From: Desulfarculales bacterium UBA702
Lineage (GTDB): Bacteria; Desulfobacterota; Syntrophobacteria; Syntrophobacterales; Syntrophobacteraceae
DNA length: 64,000 bases
Direction of reading: 5' to 3'
Assembly: GCA_002298165.1 (NCBI GenBank)
Contig: DBMI01000107.1
Location: 17,918 to 81,917, forward strand
Numbering within the stretch: position 1 is the stretch's first letter; each line of letters begins with the position of its first letter. Below the pieces are notes generated by a model. The model ran no database searches, was not told the origin of the DNA, and saw only the letters and a program-made list of their open reading frames with translations. Below, piece after piece: positions 34,703 through 43,199 of the stretch. The translations under genes and the position numbers were made by a program.

Positions 34703-35827
34703 CTATACCTTTACAAACCAGCGCCTCTTCCACATTATCCATGCAATTGTAAGCATTAGCAGTACGAAACCAATGGCAAACATGAGAGAGGCAACTTCAG
34801 GGCGCGCGAGGGGGGCGAAAAAGTTCCTGAACAGATACGATCTGATGCTCGGATTGGCACCGTCTGGTCGATGAAGACGAATAATTCTAGAAGATTCGAA
34901 CAGGAGTTCGGACAAGAAGTAGATGGCCAGAGGGTTTACTCCGAAGATAACAAATGGGCGTGCCCACCTGCTGTAGTTTTTAACATCGATGACCCAGTAG
35001 AAAACCGCCAGGCCAACAAGTGCCAGGCCGGCCATGAAGACGGTGAAAGTACTGGTCCATATGCTCTTGTTAATTGGAAACCATTTGTCGAGAATCTGCC
35101 CGGCAGCGACAAGCGCCAGCCCGGCACCTGCCATGACGAGTGCTTTTTTCGGACGTGGCGCTCCCGAGCGCAGCCAGTATCCGGTGAGTACCCCGAAAAG
35201 GGTGCTCGCAACGGCAGGAATCGTGCTGGCGAAGCCCTCCGGATCCCACGTTTCATAGTGGTCCCACATGTGTCCCCGCAGGAACAACTCGTCAAAATAG
35301 GCGGCAAAATTCCTGCCAGGTTCAAGAATACCAGCCCCGACCCCCGGTACCGGGAAAAATCGCATCATCAGCCAGTAAACCCCGAGAAGGCCTACGATCC
35401 ATAAGGCAATCCCCCTGGGATTAAATTTGAGAAATATCAGGGCCGCGAAAAACCAGCACAATGCAATCCTTTGCAGGACGCCCGGTATACGGATGGTAGC
35501 AAGGTGGAAAAAGGGAAAGCTGCTAAGAAACACACCCAGAGCAAAAAGGATCAAAGTTCGTTTGAAAATTTTGAATTCGATAGCTGAATTCCTGATTTGT
35601 CCGCTTTCGCGGTCCGCGAAAGAGAAAGTAATCGAGACGCCCATAATGAACAGGAAAAAAGGGAATATGGTATCGGCAAAGGTCCATCCATGCCACTCGG
35701 CGTGCTGTAACTGAGAATATACTGCCCTGTAACTTCCCTGTGTGTTTACCAGAATCATTGCGGCGATTGTAAATCCGCGAAATGCGTCCAGTGAAACGAG
35801 CCGGTTGCTTTGGGGTGGTTTGGTCAA
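34703..35827 (-). CDS. HGSNAT-like membrane acyltransferase (COG4299/DUF5009)
   Basis: A 374-residue integral membrane protein with about ten hydrophobic spans. The opening RLVSLDAFRGFTIAAMILVNTQG and HAEWHGWTFADTIFPFFLFIMGVS are the hallmark of bacterial relatives of heparan-alpha-glucosaminide N-acetyltransferase. The His in EWHGW is a candidate acetyl-accepting residue. It would carry acetyl groups across the inner membrane to amino sugars. It sits 95 bp upstream of the secreted PIG-L deacetylase, in the same direction. Function is inferred from the family. Confidence 0.83.
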   Translation of the reverse strand: MTKPPQSNRLVSLDAFRGFTIAAMILVNTQGSYRAVYSQLQHAEWHGWTFADTIFPFFLFIMGVSITFSFADRESGQIRNSAIEFKIFKRTLILFALGVFLSSFPFFHLATIRIPGVLQRIALCWFFAALIFLKFNPRGIALWIVGLLGVYWLMMRFFPVPGVGAGILEPGRNFAAYFDELFLRGHMWDHYETWDPEGFASTIPAVASTLFGVLTGYWLRSGAPRPKKALVMAGAGLALVAAGQILDKWFPINKSIWTSTFTVFMAGLALVGLAVFYWVIDVKNYSRWARPFVIFGVNPLAIYFLSELLFESSRIIRLHRPDGANPSIRSYLFRNFFAPLARPEVASLMFAIGFVLLMLTIAWIMWKRRWFVKV

Positions 35828-36458
35828 ATAATTAAACCTCTGAGATTCAGATAAGGGATCATGTAATCTAATTTTAATCGGTAATCAGAACTAAAACCAC
35901 TCGGCGGGGGAACGAGTCCGGAACGAGTCCCCCGTGCCTACCTGATCTCGCATCACGCGAAAGCGCGTTAGTCCCGCAAGAGCGCATAGCCGTCGGAGCA
36001 ACGCGCGTGTAGGGTGGGCACAGCGCTTTATCGTGCCTACCGGCAGCTTTGCGTACTGGCGATGACGGTGGACATGGTTAAAGCTTTATGCCCACCCGTG
36101 TTCCAAAAAACGCTGGATTCCCGCCGGAAGCACGCAGGAATGACGCGTTGGGATAATCCGGATTTGCTGGAGTTCCTTCAAATCTCTTAAATGGTTTCAT
36201 GCGGTTTCTGTCGGGGAGGTTACGGGAGCCGTTCCGATTGACGTCTATGCGCAAGATCGGGATCTGCGCGAGCGCCACATGAGCCGCACAGCGGCGAGGG
36301 GTGTAAGGAGTGCGCTCCCCACGTTTAAAGTATCATCTCTTATGAAACCCCCCAGTGGGAGAATGAGTATCGGATTGACAAACTGAAGTTTCATCCTCTA
36401 TTAAAACCGCATCCGAGGATGCAGCGGCGGAGCTTGAACGCAAATGGAATTTAGAACA
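35828..36458. other. Gene-free, repeat-rich stretch
   Basis: No supported gene. It contains a GAACGAGTCC direct repeat (35915-35935), a GTAGGGTGGGCAC repeat (~36008-36095) and a CTGGATTCCC repeat (36112-36146). GC-rich text around 36270-36320 has no RNA fold I recognise. Confidence 0.5.
36112..36146. repeat. CTGGATTCCCGCC half-repeat
   Basis: CGCTGGATTCCCGCCGGAAGC followed by GCAGGAATGACG. It is a single-arm copy of the repeat at 30570-30661. Confidence 0.6.
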
Positions 36459-36839
36459 TCACTTCTCGATTACCACAAATGCAGCGCCGTAGTCGCCGTC
36501 GTCGGTGAGGCTAAGGTGCCAGGATGTTATGCCAAGACCTGTACAGTATTGCATGGCGCGGTCGGATAGAAAAATCTGGGGTTTTCCGAGTTCATCGCCT
36601 CGAATTTCCATGTCGTGCCACAGGACCGGTGCTCTAAGTCCGAGCCCGAGCGCTTTTACGAATGCCTCTTTTGCGGCAAAGCGAAGGGCAAGGCACGGAA
36701 TCTTGGTCTTTCTTTTCGAACAGAAGGCGATTTCGGCCGGGGTAAAGACCCGGATCTCGAAGCGCTCGCCCCACCGTTCGATAAGGGCTTTTAATCGATC
36801 TATGCGCACCAGATCGGTGCCGACTCCAAAAATTGACAT
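36459..36839 (-). CDS. acpS: Holo-[acyl-carrier-protein] synthase
   Basis: A 126-residue AcpS. GVGTDLVRIDR gives the first Mg-binding Asp, and RFAAKEAFVKALG carries the catalytic WxxKEA-type motif. It transfers 4'-phosphopantetheine from CoA to apo-ACP. It lies 6 bp after pdxJ on the same strand, a conserved pairing in proteobacteria. Length is normal. Confidence 0.95.
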   Translation of the reverse strand: MSIFGVGTDLVRIDRLKALIERWGERFEIRVFTPAEIAFCSKRKTKIPCLALRFAAKEAFVKALGLGLRAPVLWHDMEIRGDELGKPQIFLSDRAMQYCTGLGITSWHLSLTDDGDYGAAFVVIEK

Positions 36840-36845
36840 GGTCGA

Positions 36846-37565
36846 TCAGCTCACCAACTGGACCATTTCGCGAACGGCCCGTTCCATGCCGACCAGGATA
36901 GCCCTGGCCATTATCGAATGGCCGATACTGAATTCCTCGATTTCCGTAATGCCCCGTAGCCAGTGCACATTTTGATAGTCCACTCCATGGCCCGCATGCA
37001 CGCCAATCCCGAGTTTTTGGGCAAGGCGCGCGGCGGTAACTATCCGCTCGTACTCTTCCTGGCGGCGTGCAAACGAGCGCGCTTCGGCAAAGGTGCCGGT
37101 ATGGATTTCTATATAATCGGACTCCAAACGGTGGGCCGATTTTATGTGCTTCGGGTCCGGATCGATGAAGAGGCTAACCGCAATTCCGGCACCGTGCAGG
37201 GTACCGACAACTTCTACCAGGGATTTTTCATAATGAACGACATCAAGACCACCTTCGGTAGTAAGTTCCTGGCGTTTTTCAGGGACCAGGGTAACCACAT
37301 CGGGCTTAATTTTCCGAGCAATCTCAACCATCTCTTTAGTAGCAGCCATCTCCAGGTTGAGTTTTGTCTTGACGGTCTCGCGCAGTACGGCGACATCCCT
37401 GTCCTGAATATGGCGGCGGTCCTCACGCAGGTGCACTACTATCCCGTGAGCCCCTCCAAATTCGGCGAGCGCCGCGGCGATAACAGGGTCGGGCTCTTTA
37501 GCCAGGCGCGCCTGGCGAACCGTTGCGACATGATCGACATTTACCGCTAGCCTTGCCAATGCCAT
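36846..37565 (-). CDS. pdxJ: Pyridoxine 5'-phosphate synthase
   Basis: A 239-residue TIM-barrel enzyme: LAVNVDHVATVRQAR at the start (substrate Asn/Asp/His), HLREDRRHIQDRDV, TLVPEKRQELTTEGG, and a terminal HAGHGVDYQNV and IEEFSIGHSI. It condenses 1-deoxyxylulose 5-phosphate and 3-amino-2-oxopropyl phosphate in the DXP-dependent B6 pathway. RBS AAAGGGAG precedes the ATG. It is in the phoH-pgpH-ybeY-pdxJ-acpS run. Confidence 0.97.
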   Translation of the reverse strand: MALARLAVNVDHVATVRQARLAKEPDPVIAAALAEFGGAHGIVVHLREDRRHIQDRDVAVLRETVKTKLNLEMAATKEMVEIARKIKPDVVTLVPEKRQELTTEGGLDVVHYEKSLVEVVGTLHGAGIAVSLFIDPDPKHIKSAHRLESDYIEIHTGTFAEARSFARRQEEYERIVTAARLAQKLGIGVHAGHGVDYQNVHWLRGITEIEEFSIGHSIMARAILVGMERAVREMVQLVS

Positions 37566-37573
37566 CTCCCTTT

Positions 37574-38059
37574 CTAGAGTTCCAGTTTATCACCGAAAAA
37601 CCATGCGAATTCACCGCCGGAGTGCCCGAGCAGGGATAGCAATTCCTCTGTTTTGCGCTTCATTTCAAGGGCTTGGCGCTCACCGGCTTCATGGTTGAAG
37701 CCAACCAGGTGCAGAATACCATGAATGAGAAGAAGGTCGAGAACGGATTCGAGGGAAGCGCCGGTCTCATCGCTGATCGACCTGGCAGTGTCGGCGGATA
37801 TTACGACGTCTCCAAGCATTTGGTTGCAGACATCGGGGAATTCGCCTTCAAGCATCGGAAAGGATAGCACGTCGGTAGGACGGTCAACCCGGCGGTATTC
37901 GAAATTGATCTCCGCCATTTCGGCATCATCGACAATTACAACGCTAAGCTCCGCCTTAGTGTATCCCAAGGCGTTTAAGATCTGTTTTGCCGCGCTCCCT
38001 GTTCGTCCCCGTTTTATCTTTATCCTGCTTTGTTTCACGCTGAGTTGGATCAGCGGCAT
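37574..38059 (-). CDS. ybeY: Endoribonuclease YbeY (16S rRNA maturation)
   Basis: A 161-residue metalloenzyme with the zinc motif HGILHLVGFNHE (HxxxHxxxxxH) near residue 120 and the conserved RPTDVLSFP. It takes part in rRNA 3'-end maturation and ribosome quality control. The start at 38059 has a good RBS (AAAGGAAAACCGG), and the family N-terminus is needed from there. The first 104 bp therefore overlap the 3' end of pgpH in another frame. Confidence 0.95.
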   Translation of the reverse strand: MPLIQLSVKQSRIKIKRGRTGSAAKQILNALGYTKAELSVVIVDDAEMAEINFEYRRVDRPTDVLSFPMLEGEFPDVCNQMLGDVVISADTARSISDETGASLESVLDLLLIHGILHLVGFNHEAGERQALEMKRKTEELLSLLGHSGGEFAWFFGDKLEL

Positions 38060-40448
38060 CCGGTTTTCCTTTGCCGTTGGCCATCGGGTATTCGATTCTC
38101 TTATGATGAATCGTGGCCAATATCTGGTTGAAATGCTTGGCTATCTGGTGAAGATCTTTTAAGGTGAGTTCACAATCATCAAGTTGGCCGTCGCTGAATA
38201 TACTGTTTATAAGTCTGTTGACCTGCCCCTTTATTCTTGCGGGAGTGGGCTCGGTCAAGGACCTGCAGGCGGCTTCGACCACGTCGGCAAGCATTACCAG
38301 CCCCGCCTCCTTGGTCTGGGGTTTGGGCCCGGGATAGCGATAATCGTCCATTTCTATGGGGGGCAGCAGTATAGCCCTGGGATTGTGGGCCTTTGTTTTT
38401 TCGCGGGACTCGACAGCCTTGTTGTAGAAATAGGAAATAAAGCTCTGGCCGTGGTGCTGGCTGATTATGTTAATGATCTCTTTTCCCAGGTGGTGCTGTT
38501 TCGCCAACTCTACTCCATCCTTTACGTGAGAGATCAATATCAGGCTGCTCATCGAGGGCGCCAATTTTTCATGGCGATTTTCCCGGTCCACCTGGTTTTC
38601 AATAAAGTAGAGCGGCTTTCTGATCTTTCCGATATCGTGATAGTAGGCTGCGACCTTTGCAAGTAGCGAGTTGGCTCCGATGGATTTCGCGGCGGCTTCG
38701 ACCATGTTGCCGACGATTATGCTGTGATGATAGGTCCCGGGAGCCTCGACCATGAGGCCCTGCAAAAGTGGCTGGTCCATTGTGGCAAGTTCCAGCAGCT
38801 TAATATCGGTTGTGTAGCCGAACAGCATTTCAGCCAGAGGAGAGAAGCCGGTGACAAGAACTCCGGCGAAAATGCCACCGGAGAGCCCGAAGAAGGCGTT
38901 CGTTAAAACCCGCAAAAATACCCACTGGTCCTGCAAAAATGCGCTCAGCACAATCAGGATCACGTTTGCAAGCCCCACCAGGAGACCCGCCTTAATTGGC
39001 ACCATGCGGTTCCTGCATGGCGACACCCCATGAGCGGCAACAAAGGAGCCGATCATGAAATAGAAAAAGAGCCCGAAGTCTTTGCCGAAGATCATTCCGG
39101 CGAAAAGGGTAAACACGAGCGAAAAAATGAGCGACACCGTGACACCAAAAAAGATGCAGGCCATCATGGCCCCGGCGCTCAACGGGACGGCATATATGAA
39201 TGTCTTTGCCGAGAAAGGGCCGTAGTTGTCGCCGATAAGGTCACCGACCAGCAATCCGGTCCGGCAAAGCATGAGCAGGAACACCAGCATTATGCCCAAA
39301 AAGAGCATGTCGTAGAAGTCCATGCGAATTAAAGGCAGATGGCGTTTGATGACCTGTACCACCACGCCGATGCACACGGCGTTGAACGCAAAGAGGGTAA
39401 AAAATACAAACAGGAAGTGCTTATCGGCTCCGCCGGTCTGGTGGAATTTCAGCTTGAGCATTTCTTCGGGGCCAATTCTCTGGCCCTCGCGCACCAGCAT
39501 CTCATTTCGCGAAATTTTGATAAATACGGGCTTTACGGATAAGTAGGCTTCTTCGCGTCTTCGGTCGGTCTCATCAAGGTTGAATGTCAGGTTCGGCTGA
39601 AGAAGCTGCGAAACCAGGGAGGTGATCGCCATCATCTCTTTCACATCCCGCCCGGCCTCGATTGCCTGCATAACGACCAGCTTGCGCGCTTCTTGGAGGT
39701 CGGGATAGGAAAATGGCGGCGGCACCATAAATTCTTCGCCGTACCCGACTTTGCGGATCAACAGGCTATCGCCCCTGTTTTGCCGCACCCAGGCCTTTGT
39801 CGAAACAATTCCGTGGTCGAGGGAGTTCTTTATGAGCTGTGCGACCCGAAGCTGGACTTCAAGGTTGAATTGTTTCTCAAGCAGGCTCGTGAATATCTCC
39901 CCCGAGATCTGGCAACCAATCGCTTCCTCCATGTCCTTCTTTTTACGAAGTATGTGCTGGCCGGCACTCGAGAGCACCAGGGAAGAGAGGTTTTCGGGGG
40001 CTATTCGGGTCCCTGTCATCATCTTCCCGTCGGAAATCCCGGGAAGAGCCTGCGTATCGAGGCTCGTAAGGTAGTCGCGCATCATGTTGAAGGCGTTTTC
40101 GAGCCTTTCGACAATCTGGCCCGAAAGACCTTCATCCAGGTCGTAGACAATCACAGACTGCCGGACAGCCTCTTCGCGCTTCTTTGCAGTGGCTTCTTCG
40201 TCCTCGATCAGGAAGTCTCTTTTTGCCTTGATATTTTGGTCGCATACGTCCCCAAGTCGCAGGCATGGGCTCTCAACGGTAAAGGAGGGCGTCATCAGCA
40301 CCGCAAGCACGAGGCTTACAACTGTGAGCAAGAGGGCCTTGCGGCAGTAGATTTGCTCGAAACGGCAGGAAAGGATCTTTGACAGAAAGACAGGCTTGGG
40401 CTTTTTCCTGATGGCGCTTTTCTCGGAATCCCGCTTTTCCCGCTCCAT
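37956..40448 (-). CDS. pgpH: 7TM-HD phosphodiesterase PgpH/YqfF (c-di-AMP hydrolase family)
   Basis: An 830-residue membrane enzyme. A cytoplasmic N-terminus and TM1 (~35-55) lead to a large extracytoplasmic domain (~60-320), then a block of seven spans (~330-540) and a cytoplasmic HD domain. HD motifs are HHSIIVGNM, YHDIGKIRKP, SHVKDGVELAKQHHLG and ISQHHGQ. Members of this 7TMR-HDED family hydrolyse c-di-AMP. The lysine-rich tail (TKQDKDKTGTNRERGKTD) overlaps ybeY. ATG 40448 behind GAGAGG is chosen over TTG 40454. A c-di-AMP riboswitch at 48027 supports this signal being used in the cell. Confidence 0.93.
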   Translation of the reverse strand: MEREKRDSEKSAIRKKPKPVFLSKILSCRFEQIYCRKALLLTVVSLVLAVLMTPSFTVESPCLRLGDVCDQNIKAKRDFLIEDEEATAKKREEAVRQSVIVYDLDEGLSGQIVERLENAFNMMRDYLTSLDTQALPGISDGKMMTGTRIAPENLSSLVLSSAGQHILRKKKDMEEAIGCQISGEIFTSLLEKQFNLEVQLRVAQLIKNSLDHGIVSTKAWVRQNRGDSLLIRKVGYGEEFMVPPPFSYPDLQEARKLVVMQAIEAGRDVKEMMAITSLVSQLLQPNLTFNLDETDRRREEAYLSVKPVFIKISRNEMLVREGQRIGPEEMLKLKFHQTGGADKHFLFVFFTLFAFNAVCIGVVVQVIKRHLPLIRMDFYDMLFLGIMLVFLLMLCRTGLLVGDLIGDNYGPFSAKTFIYAVPLSAGAMMACIFFGVTVSLIFSLVFTLFAGMIFGKDFGLFFYFMIGSFVAAHGVSPCRNRMVPIKAGLLVGLANVILIVLSAFLQDQWVFLRVLTNAFFGLSGGIFAGVLVTGFSPLAEMLFGYTTDIKLLELATMDQPLLQGLMVEAPGTYHHSIIVGNMVEAAAKSIGANSLLAKVAAYYHDIGKIRKPLYFIENQVDRENRHEKLAPSMSSLILISHVKDGVELAKQHHLGKEIINIISQHHGQSFISYFYNKAVESREKTKAHNPRAILLPPIEMDDYRYPGPKPQTKEAGLVMLADVVEAACRSLTEPTPARIKGQVNRLINSIFSDGQLDDCELTLKDLHQIAKHFNQILATIHHKRIEYPMANGKGKPDAADPTQRETKQDKDKTGTNRERGKTDLKRLGIH

Positions 40449-40454
40449 GCTCAA

Positions 40455-41537
40455 TTAGCCTCTCTCGGAGTTTTTATCGGGCTGGGTTCGCCGTTTTTCC
40501 GCTTTTTCATACGCATCGATTATGTCCTGCACCAGGCGGTGCCGCACAACGTCGCGTTTACTGAAATATACCATGCTTATGCCCGGGACGCCTTCAAGCA
40601 GGTCAATGGCCTCGATGAGCCCCGAAGGCTTGTTCTCGGGCAGATCTATCTGCGTTATGTCTCCTGTAATAACAGCCTTGGACCCCATACCAAGCCGGGT
40701 AAGAAACATCTTCATCTGCTCGGCCGTCGTATTCTGCGCTTCGTCGAGAATTACGAAAGCATCGTTTAAGGTGCGCCCGCGCATGAAAGCAAGCGGCGCG
40801 ACCTCGATCGCTCCCCTCTGAATGAGGTTGCTCGCCCTCTCGAAGTCCATCATGTCATGCAGGGCATCATAGAGCGGGCGTAAATAGGGGTTCACTTTCT
40901 CAGCCAGGTCACCGGGAAGAAAACCGAGTTTCTCCCCTGCCTCGACGGCCGGGCGCACCAGCACGATACGGCGAACATATTCCTTTGCCATCGCCGCAAC
41001 GGCCATCGCCATAGCAAGATAAGTCTTTCCGGTTCCCGCCGGACCAACCCCGAACACTATATCGTTGTGGCGAATAGCCTCAAGATATTCTTTCTGCCTT
41101 ATGCTTTTCGGAGTGATTATTCTTTTACTTGAAGCAATAAATACCTGGTCCAGGAAAATATCCTTAAGGCGCCGGTTGATATTGTCTCTAAGCACCTGAG
41201 TGGCAAACACTATGTCGCTGACAAAGATCGGATAGCCCCCACCAATCAGATCGGCAAGTTCGTTAATGAGCCGCTCGGCAAACTCGGCATCTTCTTGCGC
41301 GCCAACTACTGTAAACTGGTTCCCCCGCAGGTGAACCCGCACGTTGAGCTGTTTTTCAATTGCCTTTAAATTATTATTCTGCTCTCCTGCAAGCTGCTGG
41401 GCCAGCTTGTTGTCCTGGAAAGAGATCTGGACGGATATTTCGCAGCCGTTTTTAGTTTTGCATTGAACAGCCAATATACCTTCACCTCGCAACGGGCCGG
41501 CATCGGCCCGGATTTTTGGGATCGATATTATTATCAC
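40455..41537 (-). CDS. phoH: PhoH-like ATPase
   Basis: A 360-residue protein with an N-terminal KH-like segment (~45-100: NLKAIEKQLNVRVHLRGNQFTVVG) and a PhoH ATPase domain. Walker A is GPAGTGKTYLA (~165-175) and Walker B is FVILDEAQNTT. It is the usual first gene of the pgpH-ybeY operon and is thought to act in RNA metabolism with YbeY. The first ~25 residues look untypical, so a start nearer 41460 is possible. Its stop is 6 bp before the pgpH ATG. Confidence 0.93.
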   Translation of the reverse strand: MIIISIPKIRADAGPLRGEGILAVQCKTKNGCEISVQISFQDNKLAQQLAGEQNNNLKAIEKQLNVRVHLRGNQFTVVGAQEDAEFAERLINELADLIGGGYPIFVSDIVFATQVLRDNINRRLKDIFLDQVFIASSKRIITPKSIRQKEYLEAIRHNDIVFGVGPAGTGKTYLAMAMAVAAMAKEYVRRIVLVRPAVEAGEKLGFLPGDLAEKVNPYLRPLYDALHDMMDFERASNLIQRGAIEVAPLAFMRGRTLNDAFVILDEAQNTTAEQMKMFLTRLGMGSKAVITGDITQIDLPENKPSGLIEAIDLLEGVPGISMVYFSKRDVVRHRLVQDIIDAYEKAEKRRTQPDKNSERG

Positions 41538-41768
41538 GCAATTATATCACTTACAACAATCTCTTTTACAGGTGCTGGCACCCGCCCGAAAGACCGATAA
41601 CCTATTGCATCCATCCCTGAAGTTACTGGTTTCACTTATTATTCGAAGACACTGGACACCGGAGGGCCCAAGATCTAAACTAATAGGCTGTAAAAAATGT
41701 GCCTTGCTGTGAAAATGATCGATCCAGGTTCCTTAAAACCTTGGTCTTGACCGGAGATTATCTCTCAC

Positions 41769-42350
41769 ATGAACATACTTGACTGGGTTCTTGCCGGCGC
41801 GGCTGCCTTCTCGGTGCTCCGCGGAATTATTCGCGGGGCGATATCTCAAATTTTCGGTGTCCTCGGAATACTTGCGGGCTTTTTTGTTGCAGCGCACAAG
41901 TATGAACAGGTCGGAGCCGAAATCCGGAATAACTTTCCCTCTCTTGCCGGCGCGGGCACCACAATCGCGTTTATTCTGCTCTTCCTACTGACCTGGCTGT
42001 GCATAGCGCTCGCAGGATCATGGATAGCAAAGCTGATGAGAAGCGCGGGCCTCGGTTTTGTCGACAGGATTTGGGGAGGTATGATTGGCTTTGGGAAGGC
42101 CCTGCTCTTTGCGGTTGTTGCCGTATCCATTCTTACGCTTTTTGGGGCCAAGGAAAGCCCCCTTCTCGCCGGGTCCTTGCTAGTGCCTTACATTAATGAG
42201 GCCACCGTTTTTCTACTGAAAATTGCCCCTGATAAGGTTCAGGACGAGTTCTCCCGAAAGCGGGAAAGTTTGAAACAAATCCTGGAGAGGACAGCGCTTC
42301 CGCTGGGCCCGGCCACCGACAACTCAAAAGACAACAAGGGCAAAAAATGA
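41769..42350 (+). CDS. cvpA: CvpA family membrane protein
   Basis: A 193-residue protein with four hydrophobic spans. The N-terminus NILDWVLAGAAAFSVLRGIIRGAISQIFGVLGILAGFFVA is the CvpA signature, and the last ~40 residues are hydrophilic and charged. CvpA members are inner-membrane proteins linked to colicin export, envelope stress and biofilm; the precise activity is unknown. It overlaps mazG by 4 bp. Confidence 0.9.
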   Translation: MNILDWVLAGAAAFSVLRGIIRGAISQIFGVLGILAGFFVAAHKYEQVGAEIRNNFPSLAGAGTTIAFILLFLLTWLCIALAGSWIAKLMRSAGLGFVDRIWGGMIGFGKALLFAVVAVSILTLFGAKESPLLAGSLLVPYINEATVFLLKIAPDKVQDEFSRKRESLKQILERTALPLGPATDNSKDNKGKK

Positions 42351-43036
42351 CAGAAGAACCGAATAGCCGCTGGGATAAAATGGCGGCGTTGTGGAATATA
42401 GTCGAGCGCCTTCGCGGGGAATCGGGCTGTCCCTGGGACCGCAAACAGACCCCCGAGACAATCCAGACATACCTCGTCGAGGAGGCCCACGAAGCCGCCG
42501 CCGCGGTAAGATCGGGGAAAGCCGCGGATGTTTCCGAGGAACTGGGCGACGTTCTATTCATGGTTTTGTTCCTGACATACCTTTATCAGGAAAAAGGCGA
42601 TTTTACTCTCGATGAAGTCATCGAGCGCAGCAGTACGAAAATGATTCGCCGGCACCCGCATGTCTTCGGTGAAATCAGCGCCCATACGGCCGAGGAGGTA
42701 AAAGATAACTGGGAGAAGATCAAGGAGGAAGAGAAAAAAGAAAGCGGCAAGGCTCCTGAACCCATCCCCGAGTCCCTGCCCGCGCTGATCCGGGCTTACA
42801 GGATCGTCTCGCGCCTCGCACAGAAGAATAATGGAAGCTGGAACGATGTTGGACCGCGCATTCGGGATTTCTCGCGAAAAAGTCGCGAAATGGTCGATGC
42901 GGTTAGTTCCGGCGAGACGGTTTCCCCCGAACTCATTGGAGATATCCTGCTGGAATTGGTGATTATCGCCAGAAAACAGGGCTATCGCGCCGAGGATGTC
43001 CTTCATCGAAAACTTTTAAAACTTGAGAGGAACTGA
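42347..43036 (+). CDS. mazG: Nucleoside triphosphate pyrophosphohydrolase MazG
   Basis: A 229-residue all-alpha NTPase. LRGESGCPWDRKQTPETIQTYLVEEAHEA and ELGDVLFMVLF supply the EExxE...ExxD metal-binding set, and FGEISAHTAEEVKDNWEKIKEEEK is typical of MazG. It hydrolyses NTPs to NMPs and PPi, a house-cleaning role. The second repeat (~140-229) is shorter than in E. coli MazG (263 residues) but keeps ELGDILLELVIIAR. Coupled to cvpA. Confidence 0.94.
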   Translation: MTEEPNSRWDKMAALWNIVERLRGESGCPWDRKQTPETIQTYLVEEAHEAAAAVRSGKAADVSEELGDVLFMVLFLTYLYQEKGDFTLDEVIERSSTKMIRRHPHVFGEISAHTAEEVKDNWEKIKEEEKKESGKAPEPIPESLPALIRAYRIVSRLAQKNNGSWNDVGPRIRDFSRKSREMVDAVSSGETVSPELIGDILLELVIIARKQGYRAEDVLHRKLLKLERN

Positions 43037-43199
43037 TCTATTCAAAAATAATGTATCCCCTCCATGTTACAGGAAATATTTGCTAATCAAATTTCGCGAT
43101 ATTGCCGATTTATAAGATTGATTTCTGCTTGACCAATTCCCTTTTCGAGCCAGACGCGCGGTAAATGGATCCGAAAGAGCAGCAGGATTTTTACCTTCC

